This document shows positions 34,183 through 45,883 of a stretch of 64,000 nucleotides of DNA, piece by piece; position 1 is the first letter of the stretch; each line of letters starts with the position of its first letter. The notes under the pieces are model-generated. The model searched no databases. It was not told the DNA's origin and worked only from the letters and a program-made list of their open reading frames with translations. The position numbers and the translations under genes are program-made. Origin of the DNA: Pollenia angustigena (Eukaryota; Arthropoda; Insecta; Diptera; Polleniidae); the NCBI GenBank assembly GCA_930367215.1, contig OV884059.1, positions 146,628,511 through 146,692,510 on the forward strand, in the 5' to 3' direction.

Positions 34183-37100
34183 ATGGACGCTAATTATCCT
34201 TATGTAACACGACAAGATATTTTAAACTTTCCCTTTCCTTACAAACTATGGCTTGTAGTAAATTTGGATTATTGTGATTTTCTTCGCTGGAATCGCGACG
34301 GCACTGTTGTTCTTTTAGATTTAGTAACACTAGAAGATTACCTTAATTCTACGCGTTCGATATTTAAAATTAAAAATAGTTCCAGTTTCTTACAACATCT
34401 AGATGACTTTAAATTTAAGCGTATAAACTCCACACCAGAAGCCGATGAAGACATTTTATTGCAATATCAAAATGAAAATTTTCAACGTTTTCGTTTGGAC
34501 TTGCTAGGAAAAATAAGGAGACATACTTATCAATTGATAGATCAACAGAGTTTAGAAAAAAATAATAAAAAGAGTGATAATGTAGACTTTCACTATACCT
34601 GCATAACAAAATATGTTTCCAAAAGAATGATGGGAGATTTGTGTTTTATGTTTCATGGTGGTCTCTCAAAAATCAAAAAAAGTCGTTTACGTTTTCAAAC
34701 TATACTACATTTCAACAACGAACAGCGTATATTGAAGGATAAACTTCAAACTTCTGAATCTACATCCGAAGAAGACCAAGTAATTGAATTACCAGTAGAA
34801 CTTTTTGAAAATCCTCACGATTCGGTGCTGAACTTGAGCGAAGATATTCTTCCTGAATATGCAGGTTACTATGGTAATTGTAGTAAGGATCAAATATTAC
34901 AATTCTTTGGAGAATATTTACCTATGTATGAAGATGGTTCCATGGAGGTTAAAAAAATCGTAGCAGAAAATACGTAAGTACTTAATTATGGAAAGTAGAA
35001 GCAGCCAATGTCTTAAATGTACTTTGAAATTTAGCATAAGTCTAGTTTACCAACGCAGCTCCAAATAAAAAAAAAAAGTACATAGTGTGATAGAAAATTG
35101 AAAAATTAGAAGAAAAAATAAAATGACAAAATTCTCGGAAACGCATAGTTTCAGAGTTATGGACCTTTGAAGTTTTCATATAAATTCGCGATTTCCCACT
35201 ACATTTTTGAACGTATATAGCCAATATTGGTGTCATTTAAAAGCTTTTGAATAAATTTTTCTAGATATAAACATTTTATTTAAATATTATTAATCCATTA
35301 AGGATTAAGGAGCCGGATATGCGAAGAAGCTTTATTTAGCGAAGCCGGTGTTTGTTATACCATAGAGGAGAAAATCCTTGCGCCCGGCTGTGCAGAGAAG
35401 CTTTTTTTTAGCGAAGCCGGTGTTTGTTATACCATAGAGGAGAAAATCCTTGCGCCCGGCCGAAGGCCGGCTATGCAGAGAAGCTTTAGGTAGAGAAGCC
35501 GGTATTTGTCATACCATAGAGGGGAAAATCCTTGCGCCCGGCCGAAGGCCGGCTATGCAGAGAAGCTTTAGTTAGCGAAGCCGGTGTTTGTTATACCATA
35601 GAGGATAAAATCCTTGCGCCCGTCCGAAGGCCGGCTATGCAGAGAAGCTTTATTTAGAGAAGCTGAGGTTTATTTGATTACATTTTTATTACCTAGTGCA
35701 CTTCCGTAACATTTTGATATAAATTTTGTAAAAACAGTATTAGGAGCTAAAGATTAAAAAAGTTTTAAATAAATTTTGCATTTCCAGAAAGATATGTTCA
35801 AATGCTTTCAAATAATACCAATATTGGCCATATACGTTCAGAAATGTAGAGGGAAATCGCCAGTTTATATGAAAACTTCCGAGGTCCATAACTCGGAAAC
35901 TATGCGTTTCCGAGAATTTTGCCATTTTATTTTTTCTTCTTATTTTTCAATTTTCTATCACCCTATGTACTTTATTTTTTATTTAGAGCTGCGTTGGTAA
36001 ACTAGACTTGTTCCTGAAATTTTTTTATCACAGCTATTAACAACTTTTTTTTATGTTAGTGTATTTTTCTAGTCTTATAGAATTTAAATTTTTTTTTTTA
36101 TTTTAGTAAATATTTTATAAATATAAGAAGGCGGCGCTAATGTTAAGATTGAAATTGTTAGATATCATATCAGATCAGGTGTCCAGCAAATCAACAAAAA
36201 ACTTATAATAAAACAAAACTTAGTTTCCTTTATAATAGTTTAAAACTGATGTCAAAAATTTAAAGAACTCGAATTATTTTAGATTTTAAACCCATTAATT
36301 TATTTCAAGTTGTAAGATTCCTTCATTCATAAAAATAATTTATTAAAATCAAATTTGATGAAATTGAGCCTGATTTAAAAAAAATTAAATTTGGACTAAA
36401 GCCCATGCGCTATTCCAATAAAACCACAATAAAAATATTTAAGAATAGCTTAAAGAAATCTACAGACTAAAGAAAACCACACGATTTTTTGTCGCCTAAA
36501 GAAATCGAAATTTATTTAAGGATTGAAGAATTTTGAGTAGCATTTTTTTACAATCTTAGGTTTTTGTAATATCTCAACTTATTTTTGTTTAGACTTGCTA
36601 TAAAAACATACATATATCTAATTTTTAAAAGTATGTCTGGCAAATAGGTCTTACGTCGATATTGTTATACATATTTTATTCATACATATTCTTTTCAGCA
36701 TTGCAAATAATCCTGTGACAATTAATGCTGAACCCAATGTAATGCAATACTATCCTCCAAGTGTAACTGAAAACCCTAACGTGTTCATTTCTACTCCTAT
36801 AGCCCCAAATTCTATCGCTAATTTAAATTTTTCTTCTAATCTTGAGCCTATTTTCTTAAATAGTGAAAACTCTGAGAATATTAATCTAAATAATACCACT
36901 AATGATTATTCAGTGACCTATTTAAATTTGAACACTATTAATAGCGAAAATGATATAGCAATGGAAGAATTTCTTAAATTCAAGGATCCACCAGTTAATT
37001 GCCAAAAGAACACTACAACAGAAAATTTTACGTGTGGCGATTACAACTCTTATTCACAACAGCAAATCCATACCAAAACATTTCCTCAAATGCCTACATC

Positions 37101-37206
37101 GTTTCAGATGGAAATTAATGAGGATGTTAAGGAAAATGAAGAAAATTTTCGAAATTTCTTTAGTCAGTACAAAGCTTCATTAAATCTACTTTATGAACGT
37201 CAGTAA
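34183..37206 (+). CDS. Divergent HSF-type DNA-binding domain protein
   Basis: Exon 1 is 34183-34973 (ATG, donor GTAAGT), exon 2 is 36699-37206 (acceptor TTCTTTTCAG, stop TAA); phase 2 joins give 432 residues. Residues 16-81 fit the heat-shock-factor winged helix: FPYKLWLVVN, RWNRDG and FKIKNSSSFLQHLDDFKFKR align with the HSF pattern FPxKLWxLV, xRWxxDG and FKHNNxxSFxRQLNxYGF. The near-invariant Arg of the recognition helix is Gln (residue 71), and the following Asn is Asp (74), so DNA binding may be altered. The middle is charged; exon 2 is rich in Asn, Ser and Gln, as in transcription factors. No heptad oligomerisation region is obvious. It is probably a nuclear regulator, perhaps germline like other divergent HSFs (inference). 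The intron, 34974-36698, holds a foldback element. Confidence 0.75.
35040..36007. mobile_element. Foldback element with internal minisatellite (968 bp)
   Basis: About 245-bp inverted arms: left starts GTCTAGTTTACCAACGCAGC, right ends with its inverse. Both arms carry TTCTCGGAAACGCATAGTTT and GTTTTCATATAAA. Between them is a minisatellite (35315-35665). It lies in the intron of the HSF-like gene. Confidence 0.85.
35315..35665 (+). repeat. Minisatellite, 82-bp unit with GC hairpin
   Basis: The marker CGCCCGG (CGCCCGT in the last unit) recurs at about 35381, 35452, 35535 and 35617, giving periods of 71, 83 and 82. Each unit has GCGAAGCCGGTGTTTGTTAT, ACCATAGAGGAGAAAATCC, and, except in the short unit, the hairpin CCGGCCGAAGGCCGG. 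The same unit occurs at 39950-40255. Confidence 0.85.
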
Positions 37207-37446
37207 ATTTTGTCATGTAGTTTTTTCGTTATACATAAAAAAATTAGGTTATCTTTGTTTATAAATATTACATTGATTGATAAATACTATTGTATGTTTT
37301 TCAGTAAAATATTTTAATTCTTGTACTTTATTTTTTGTTTAAAATTAATATTGTTTAAATTTAATCAAATACATATTCTTGTTAATTAGTAAATAAAACT
37401 TGTTTTGCGTTAATTTTTGTTATTGTATTATCGAGTACTTTGGTGC

Positions 37447-37620
37447 TGTTGTTGTAGGTTTGCTCCACATTATTCAATAAGTTGGCGAATATCAAAAAAC
37501 CAAATAAGTATATGGCGCAACTTTTTATTGAGTACATGTTGTTGTAGGTTTGCTCCACATTATTCAATAAGTCGGGGAACATAAACAAAATATATGGCGC
37601 AACTTTTTATTGAATACATG
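37447..37620 (+). repeat. Tandem duplication just past the HSF-like gene
   Basis: TTGTTGTAGGTTTGCTCCAC, ATTATTCAATAAG and ATGGCGCAACTTTTTATTGA appear twice with a period of about 95 bp. Part of the unit (TATTATTCAATAAGTGG...ATATGGCGCAACT) also occurs near 17990-18035 inside the hAT element. 37207-37446 is 3' flank with poly(A)-like signals; 37621-38399 shows nothing. Confidence 0.6.
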
Positions 37621-38399
37621 AAAAAGTAAGCAAAACCCATACTGTTCAATGTTGGCAACATTAAAAAAATTTCTTTTAGCGTTTGAAACACCCTGTTGCT
37701 CTATTATAAATGAATAATTTTAATTTAGCTGAGATGCCCTGTTTGGTTTTTTTTTTACATGAGTCATTCTGTTTAGTTATTCTATTACATTAGTCACCCT
37801 GTCATGTCATAATCTACCTACTGCTGAATTTTGTGCGCCTGGTATTTTGCAGAAATTTACAATTTGCCAAAAATTAAAAATAGCAAAGAAACCAACCACA
37901 CCCACCCATCTAGTGAAGACACAAAACGTTAGAGAATTTTTTATTCATTTTATTTGTGTTGATATTTTATAACGTTTTCTTATGATTTTTATTACATCTC
38001 AAAAGAAAATAATTAAATTAGCAGTGTTTTCAAAATTTATTAATATTTTAAATACTCTACTAATAATTTAAATATACATATGTGTAATAAAAAATCCTTT
38101 ATCTGACATATTTCATCTACAGCAAATTTTCATTGATACTTTACAAAAGAAAAGAATTATAAAATTAAAAACATAATTGGTTATACAACCATTCAATCAA
38201 TACATTTCTATATTACAACAAATTCACGTTCGTTTAACATTCTTTTTATCCTTTGTTTAAGGTAAATTTCATTTTGTTGTTTGAAAACTTAAGATGACTT
38301 TTAAAGTTATTATTTTTAATTTGTAGCTAAGTTTAAAAGTAATTAATTTAATTAAATATGGGATTTAAACACCTTAAAGTTTTACAAAAAGAAAGAAAC

Positions 38400-41300
38400 T
38401 TAACAAACCGCCCGTTGTTGCTGTTTGCTATTTTGCTTGTTAGCAGCCGATATACATTTGGCCATGGTAGGAGAAGCCCTTGAAACGGTATCGGTCATGA
38501 AATAATCACGTAATTCCTTCAATTTAATATCGATCTTGGTGTTGTCAATAGATTTTGCCTGCAATGAATGTAATAAAACGTACTTTATTAGTTAGTTTCA
38601 TTTAGATAAATTAATAAAATGTATATATATTTTTATATATATATATTTTTACCCCAGCTACTTGATCTGCTAAACCTTGGAAGATAGCTGGTTCCAATTT
38701 ACCCCAACGAGTTAAATGGGGAGCAATATCTTCGATACGGTTGCGTAATTCATCAAGGGTATCGTATGGGATAGGAGTTCCTAAAAATTAAATACAATAC
38801 ATTAGATATTTGTAGATTAAAAAAAAACTACAAATACGAGTCAATAAGTCTACTTTTTTTGGTGGCATGTCATAACGTCCAGTGTAATAGTGGTCATGGA
38901 CGTTATGACACTCCAAAAAGTGTCATAGTGTCCATGGACTTTATGACACTTGAAAATGTCATAATGTCCGTGGGCATTATGACACTTTGCAAATGGACAT
39001 TATGACATTTTCAAAAGTGTCCAATGTCCATAATTACTTAAGAAGTTAAATACAAAACAAGATCTGCATATGCGCAGAGAAAACATGTTTTATTATGGTT
39101 GCAACCAACAAAACTATTTTTAAAGAAACTAATTTAACCATAATATGGTTGTCGGTGACAATGATTTGGTTAAATTAAACATACAGGCATGTTCTGAAAA
39201 TCACTTTTTCGTAAAGTGATTTGAAATCACTAAAAAGGTGTTCTGCCCACAAAAATTTTTGAAATCTCGTGATTTAAAACCGGTTAGATTACAGCATGAT
39301 GATTTCAAATCACTTGAAGTTTTTTTAAGCATTTTGTTTTTAGATCTGTAATAAAATTATCACAAACACTTTAAATGATTTGTTCTTTATTTGTTTTTGC
39401 ATTAAAATTAATTATTTGGCACGGGAGAACCTTAAAATTTACAAATTTAGGAGGCCGCTGTATTTTTTGCAGTTTTGTTTACATTTTTCGTGATTTACTT
39501 TTTAGTAGTCTGTGGTTGCCAGAGCAAAAAAGTATTAAAGTCGTGTAGCATATGACTATTTTCTTCAATTAAATTAAACATTAAAAATAAAAATTAAGTT
39601 TATTTGTTACAAAAAACTAAAAGTAAACCATAATTATGAAGTTTGATTGGTTAAATTTTAATATATGACGGTAAAAAATAAATGAAAATGGCAACCAAAC
39701 GTACTAAATGAATGGCAATATTTTAAAAAGAAGCGCACAGTTGTTTTCTCGTGGTTTAGAACAATGAAAATCACGACTAAAAATTAAAAATCTCGTGATT
39801 TTCAGAACACCAAAATATTTCTCGGGTGATTTCAAAATCGTTCGTGATTTGAAATCACCGTGATTTCAGAACATGCCTGATAATATGGCTAAAATTTTTT
39901 AAAAATAGTTTTGCTGCTCTGGGTGTATATATTAAATATATAACGAAAACACTTTTGGGCGCAAGGATTATCTTCTCTATGGTATAACAAATACCAGCTT
40001 CGCTAACTAAAGCTTCTATGCACAGCCGGCCTTTGGCCGGGCGCAAGGATTTTCTCCTCTATGGTATAAAAAAAAACCGGCTTCGCTAACTTAAGCTTCT
40101 CTGCGTAGTCGGCCTTCGTTCAGAACCAAGGCAGAGTTTAGAAGCTTTACTTAGCGAAGCCGGTGTTTGTTATACCATAGAGCATAAAATACTTGCGCCC
40201 GGCCGAAGGCCGGCTGTGCAGAGAAGCTTTAGTTAACGAAGCCGGTACTTGTTTTAGTTTGTAAGCATGTTGTGGACATTATGACACTCTACAAAGTGTC
40301 ATAACGTCCGCGGACGCTATGACATTTATTTGATGGACGTTATGAGTATTACGATTTTCGTAATCGTTCGAAACGATGACAGAGGTTGTATTTTTTAGTA
40401 AATGGGAAATTTGATGAACAATTTTTGTTCGTAATAGAGAGTGGCTTTTAAGAAAGTGATTTTTTGTTTTCAATAAAGTATGAAAAACGTCCGTTTATTC
40501 GAAACAAATGTTACGAAAATCGTAATACACAGTACAAATTGTTCGAATCCGTAAATGATTTCTTTCGAATCGAAATACGCGGTAACCCCCCAGTATTAGA
40601 GCCAACGTTTGGGAGATTCAGTATACGATTAGGTTTGGTAGACGTACTGCTTTCAGCAGTACGCGTATTTTTTTACCATTTGTACTGCTTTCTGCATAAA
40701 TAATTGTAGAATACGAAATTGTACTTCTTTTTAGCTTTTGTGCTCTTTTTTTCGCAATAATAAAACACGTTTCCTGCATATATATATAAAGTACCACAAA
40801 CAAATTTGTAACAAATTTCGACATCAAATAAAAAGACTGCAAATCTGAAAGAAATTTTTAAATTTGCTATTTGTAATGGTTTGAAATGCTGCGTCATGTT
40901 GAGATTTTTAAAAAACTATCTCGCATTAACAGCTTACTTGTTGTTCCAAAACAGTTGTTCACCTGTTTTAAGCCAATTTTTTGAATATGAATGTGCTAAA
41001 ACAAACCTTGGCCATGTACACAACAAAGGAAATACTATATTATGTCTTTAAAAAAAATTAGAGGATGATGACAACCTAAAATTAATTGACTGTTCCAGAT
41101 ATTAAAGCAACTTTGCAAAAAAATTTAACAACAACGGAGCCAAAAACTTCATGGTTTCATAGCCGAACGTACAAATTTGCAACAGCTGCGATAATGAACA
41201 GGATAATTAAATTTTTAAATAGCGTGTAGCTCTTCTACTATTATAACTATTATTTTCTATGGAAAACTAAACTTTATATACGAAAACGTTTCAGCCTAAA

Positions 41301-43612
41301 ACATAATTTTAAAAATTATCCATTTTTAACCTTAATTCAAATATTTCCGTCCATGATTTTGCAGAAGCAATTCAATTTATTCTTTAAATAAATTGACTTG
41401 AATATGCTTTTTGATTGAAAGCTTTTGCTGAAACAAATTTGAAAAGAAAAGCTATAGAAAGTAAATGAAAAGAATTTCCACAAAGTTAGGCATTTCCCAA
41501 TTTCAAAAATATTCGTTTTTTCACTTCCTCATTCAAACAACTAAACAAATTTTTAGTTAACTTTTAATTGAAAATTTAGAGAGTGAAATAATAAGTTATA
41601 AATATTTGTAACTTTTAAATTTACAATAATAAAATTGGAATAACTAAATTTTTAAATTAGAATAATTAAATTGCTTATTAACACGTGATATTGAACTGAA
41701 AATTAATTTATTATTTTACAAAAAAAAAAAATCAAGAAAACTTTTTTGTTTTAAACAATGAATTTGAAACATTTGACTATTTAAAAGATTTCACTGCTTA
41801 GTATATTAAATTGTTAGTATTAAAGGTCTCTTATTTTGTGTTCTTTATGAATTTCTATGCATTGAATTTTATATTTTTAGTTACATTTATTATTTGAATT
41901 TTAGGTTAACGAAAAAAAAATGTTACTTCTTATCCCATTAATGTACTGCCTTTTGTTATCGATGAACTGTTTTTATGGATTTCATATCTGGCAAGGTTAT
42001 ATACGATTGAAGAACGTTCAAAAATTGTTGAGTTTTATTTTGCTAGTCAAAAATATGCAAATCGCAGGTTGATATAGAACAATTTGTTTAAAAGGTTGAC
42101 TTTTGATTGTGTAGAAAAAGTAATATGAAAATCAATCAATTTTTTGAGTGCTTTCATATAATTTTTACTACACGATCAATTGCTTGTTACCTGTAAACAG
42201 TACATTAGTGACCTGTAAACTGCTCTATTTATATGGCGACATACGAAATATACATACATATGCTCTTATTTTAATAGATATTGGCTACAGTTAATTGATT
42301 AAAACTATTGTTTCACTTACCAGCTACTTCTGAAATTGCACGCAAAATCTTCCAGTCTTCGCGCGCCATGCCTGGTGGTGAAACAGCAGCCAAGGTTTGT
42401 TGGGCACGACCTTCGGTGTTCACATAAGTGGCTTGCTTTTCAGTGTATGCAGCACCAGGTAATACAGCATCAGCAATGGATGCACCATTATCACCATGAT
42501 GGCCAATGTAAACAACGAAACAATCTTGAGGCAATTGTTCGCGGCTCATTTTGCCAGCATCCGCTCCTAATAAAAATAAAACTTTAGGCTTAGCTTTAAT
42601 GGCGGCTTGGATTCCAGGTTGATAACCAACATCATAGGCGCCAGTTTGGGCGGCATTTGTTTGCAAGACATTCAAAGAGTTCCAGTTCTAAAATGTTAAA
42701 ATATTTTAGAATTAAAACTAATCCTGATATTGTAAAAACTAACAGGTTTGTTAAGTTTCTTGCAGTAAGCTGAAACGGTAGCCAAAATACCAGAGCCATC
42801 AGCACGTTCCAAGACATCAGCACCAATTATAATGGCGGGTTTCTTTGCTCCTTCTAAAACCTTGGAGAAAGCATGAGAGCCTGAACATACACGACTAATT
42901 AGTCCAGCATCTTCACCCAAATTTTCATGTTTATAAGAAAGATCTACTTTAGGTCCAATGGCGGCAATATTCAATTCATTGTGTACATATGCCTTGCGAA
43001 GACGGGTATTAACTAAAGGAGCTTCATAACGTGGATTGGTGCCAATTAACAAAACAGCATCAGCTTCTTCCAAAGCTTAATAAAAGAATAATTTATAAAT
43101 TTAATTAATAATGAAAAACCATACACAAATTTAAAAAGAGGCACTGACCAGCAATTGTGCTATTGCATACATAGTTGGAACGCAAATCAGTGCAAGCGCC
43201 ATTCTTGGCAAAGCCTTGTTCAGTGCACAAAACTTCAGCTCCATTGCGATTAAGTAAATCTTTAAGTGCAACCATTGCTTCAATATCTGCCAATTGACCC
43301 GAAACAGCAGCCACGGCACCCTTGGCATTTTTCAAAGCTTTAGCAACTGAAATAAGAGCACCCTCCCATTCAACAGCTTGCAATTCTCCGTTTGGCATAC
43401 GAACCATGGGTGCTACTAAACGTTGACGTTTCAAGCCGTCACAGGCAAAACGAGACTTATCAGCTAACCATTCTTCGTTGACATCATCATTTTCGCGAGG
43501 TAAGATACGCAATACTTCATTAGTACGAGTACTAACAACAATGTTGCTACCAACAGCATCTAAAACATCAATGCTGCTGATTTTACGAATTTCCCAGGGA
43601 CGAGCAACAAAA
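38400..43612 (-). CDS. ND-75: NADH:ubiquinone oxidoreductase 75 kDa subunit (complex I), C-terminal part
   Basis: Exons in order of transcription: 43612-43149, 43075-42744, 42687-42321, 38780-38653, 38558-38400 (stop TAA). Phases join throughout (1450 nt, about 482 residues); one donor is the rarer GTTAGT, one GTCAGT. The first exon opens with [10 protein letters not shown], then comes the molybdopterin-oxidoreductase-like domain ([42 protein letters not shown]), ending in [17 protein letters not shown]. The protein belongs to the mitochondrial matrix arm of complex I and carries electrons from the flavin towards ubiquinone. The N-terminal quarter to third with the [2Fe-2S] and two [4Fe-4S] clusters and the mitochondrial presequence is not present up to 64000. 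The fourth intron (38781-42320) is 3.5 kb, filled with repeats. Nothing in the visible exons is damaged. Confidence 0.97.
38860..39040. repeat. Alternating palindromic array TGTCATAACGTCC / GGACGTTATGACA
   Basis: At least seven half-sites alternate in orientation: TGTCATAACGTCC (38868), GGACGTTATGACA, TGTCATAGTGTCC, GGACTTTATGACA, TGTCATAATGTCC, GGGCATTATGACA, GGACATTATGACA. Four more are at 40268-40345. They lie in an ND-75 intron and seem to be the two ends of one composite insertion. Confidence 0.75.
39184..39879. mobile_element. TIR element CAGGCATGTTCTGAAA in the ND-75 intron
   Basis: Ends CAGGCATGTTCTGAAAATCA and the inverse of CAGGCATGTTCTGAAATCAC; many internal copies of GTGATTTGAAATCAC. 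696 bp. The end sequence suggests hAT but no 8-bp duplication is visible. Confidence 0.65.
39950..40255. repeat. Minisatellite of the 82-bp unit, inverted halves
   Basis: 39950-40110 carries units in reverse (GGGCGCAAGGATT, CTATGGTATAACAAA, AGCTTCGCTAACTAAAGCTT), and 40140-40255 carries them forward (TTAGCGAAGCCGGTGTTTGT, GCCCGGCCGAAGGCCGGC). The array is therefore a palindrome, unlike the one-way array in 35315-35665. Confidence 0.75.
40346..40534. mobile_element. Short MITE GTATTACGATTTTCGTAA
   Basis: GTATTACGATTTTCGTAA at 40348 faces TTACGAAAATCGTAATAC near 40511-40528, with TCGTTCGAAAC / TTCGAAACAAA inside. About 180 bp. 40535-42320 has no other feature except a small hairpin around GTACTGCTTTCAGCAGTAC (40646) and AT-rich DNA. 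Confidence 0.6.
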
Positions 43613-43658
43613 CTAAAAAATTTGATTAAAAGTGTGTTTTATTAATAAATTACACTGG

Positions 43659-44303
43659 TTTAGAGCCAAAAAATACCAAGAACGCCACATGCCTAGATAA
43701 GTTAATTGGGACCTCCTGAACACGAAAAACGCTGTAATTTTTTTTTCCCAAGTACCGTTTTTTAGATAAGTTTTTTAAGTTTTAACGTATTTAAAAAAAA
43801 AAACGAAATTTTATATGAGATGAAAATATTGTTGTTCCACAAAATCCTTAATAAAAACTTTATTTTTCATCAGATTTTTTTCAAATTACGCTTAAAATGT
43901 TGGTAATTAAATATACTATTTGGTTAAAAAATAAAACATTCCAGATATTTAATATAACGTAGAAAAAAAAAGAAATAAAAATGAAAAATTTTGAAAAAAA
44001 AGTAAAAAATAGGCAAATTTTTTTTTAACTTTGATGTGCCATAACTCAGCCATTTCTTATCAGATAGAAATTTTCAGCATATTGACGGAAAAGGCATTCG
44101 ATTATCTTTCCACTTGTTTCGATCGGACTTTTCGGTTGGGCTCCATAAGGGTTTCATTGGGACCATACACCGAAAAACACAAAAGTACCGTTATCTAAAA
44201 AACTGTACTTAGGAAAAAAAATTACAGCGTTTTTCGTGTTCAGGAGGCACCAATTAACATATCTAGGCATGTGGCATTCTTGGTACTTTTCCAAACTTAA
44301 AAT
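43659..44303. mobile_element. Foldback element upstream of the first visible ND-75 exon
   Basis: About 115-bp arms: ACCAAGAACGCCACATGCCT, AGATAAGTTAATTGG and CTCCTGAACACGAAAAACGC on the left, their inverses at 44190-44300. Loop about 400 bp. It should lie in the ND-75 intron if the missing exons are further right. Confidence 0.75.
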
Positions 44304-44689
44304 TTGTAAAGCAGTGTTATATATATGTTCTAGTGTTTGCCTAATGGTCGAAATCCGACCACAAATTTTTATGGATCCTTCCTTAAAATTGAAGAAAATC
44401 GTGGTTCTTGACAAAGTTATGAAGAAAACTCAAAAATTCTATTGAAAAATCTCAGAAGTAGAACTGTTGCTTATAAGTCTTATACGTTTAACAGTTTTAT
44501 TTGGTTTAATATCTTTAGTTTTTCTAAAATCTTTATGTATGAAGATTCCTGATGATCTGGCCTAAGCAACCAGGGAAATGCGCATATGAATAGCTTATCC
44601 CATCAACAATTAATTCCAGTCTTTTTATCAAGAATAAAAACTGGGAATTAAGCACGAATAACAAAACCTTTTAAATTAAAATTTTGTAT

Positions 44690-45369
44690 TCCCAAAAATT
44701 ATTTTGAAAATTTGTTAGTTAAACATTTGAAAAATGTATTTATTTCAAATATATCTCACGATATAGCAGTCGAGTTACCACCTGTTGATGTTAGAGCAGG
44801 GGGGCTACTCTCTATTGCGATGCGAAAGAAAATTGTAGCAAATCTAGAGATTAGTACTCTTCAATACGTTTGCGCATGTGTCTTTCGCATCTTTTAATTT
44901 TTTTTCTTTTGGTAAATCATCACTTTTATTTTATTTAAATTTTCCCATTTCAAATATTTTTACACACTTTGGCATTTCATTACTGTAAATCCGCGCCATC
45001 TTTCATTTTTATTGCCACTATCGCTTCATTTTCAGAAAATTTTGCGAAAGTGATAGAGAGTACCAAGTTGCCATTTAGCTTTCGCATCGAAATTGTTTTC
45101 GCATAGCAATAGAGAGTAGACCCCCAGCTCTTCCCCAAAGGTTTGAGTTAAAAGAAATCGAAAAGGTTATTTGTGACTTAAACACCATGCAGACCACTGG
45201 TATTGATACGACCAGTAACAAATTTCTTTTGGAGCTACCTCTTATAGCATAAAAAATTATTCTTTTTATACTTAAAACAATTTTACGCCTTGAACACTAT
45301 GCTCAAGAATGGAAGGATTCCATAATACCATAGCCAGGAAAAGATCATCCAAAAGTTGAGTCGTATACG
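44690..45369 (+). pseudogene. Jockey-type LINE reverse transcriptase fragment
   Basis: The + strand reads HLKNVFISNISHDIAVELPP near 44715 and, after a MITE, FELKEIEKVICDLNTMQTTG then IDTTSNKFLLELPLIA, LRLEHYAQEWKDSIIP and PGKDHPKVESY near 45140-45360. This is the start of a Jockey-clade reverse transcriptase ('...KKAPGxDxIxxxxLK...W..A.I..I.KPGKDP..P.SYRPI'). It stops exactly where the Harbinger element begins (45370) and has internal stops. No 3' end is seen. Confidence 0.7.
44797..45127. mobile_element. MITE inside the LINE fragment
   Basis: Ends CAGGGGGGCTACTCTCTATT and the inverse of CTGGGGGTCTACTCTCTATT, with GCGATGCGAAAG repeated inside. About 330 bp. Confidence 0.7.
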
Positions 45370-45883
45370 CCTTATTGTCTTTGGCGTTTTTGCGGGGTAA
45401 ATTAGTCGTTTTTTAAAAACGGTACCGTGATTGGCGAAAAACGCCAATGAATACGACACTTTTCAAATCTATTACAAAAACGACGTCAAAACAGTACCGT
45501 GTTGGCGTATTTGTCTGTCAAAAGTGTAAAAAATTCACCTTTATTGTGTTTGGCGTAGTCGAAAAACGACAGGTGTCGTAGTTGCAGTCGTATTTACAAT
45601 TTTATGTTACCGTCTAAAATTTTCGAGTAGCAAAATTTTGTAAAAGAATCACAATGTAAAAGAATACATATAATAAAATTATTTTCAAACACCCTGTTAA
45701 AGAGCTGTCAAATAAGTGTTTGAATTAAAAATAATACGCATAGTAAAATTGTTGGTAACATTTTTGTATTATTTTACTTGTGAAAATGTTAAGTTTAAGT
45801 TTTTATTCATATCTATTCACTATGAGCTGAAACTAGAATTTTAAAAGGATAGTTTTGCGTTTTTATTTATTTCAACATTAACA

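Noticed and set aside
35315..35665. CRISPR-like or bacterial contamination because of GC-rich hairpins
   Set aside because: Units are full-length tandem repeats without unique spacers, bounded by AT-rich foldback arms, and recur in another intron.
38860..39040. CRISPR array
   Set aside because: Short repeats alternate in orientation, spacers are tiny and irregular, and the genome is animal.
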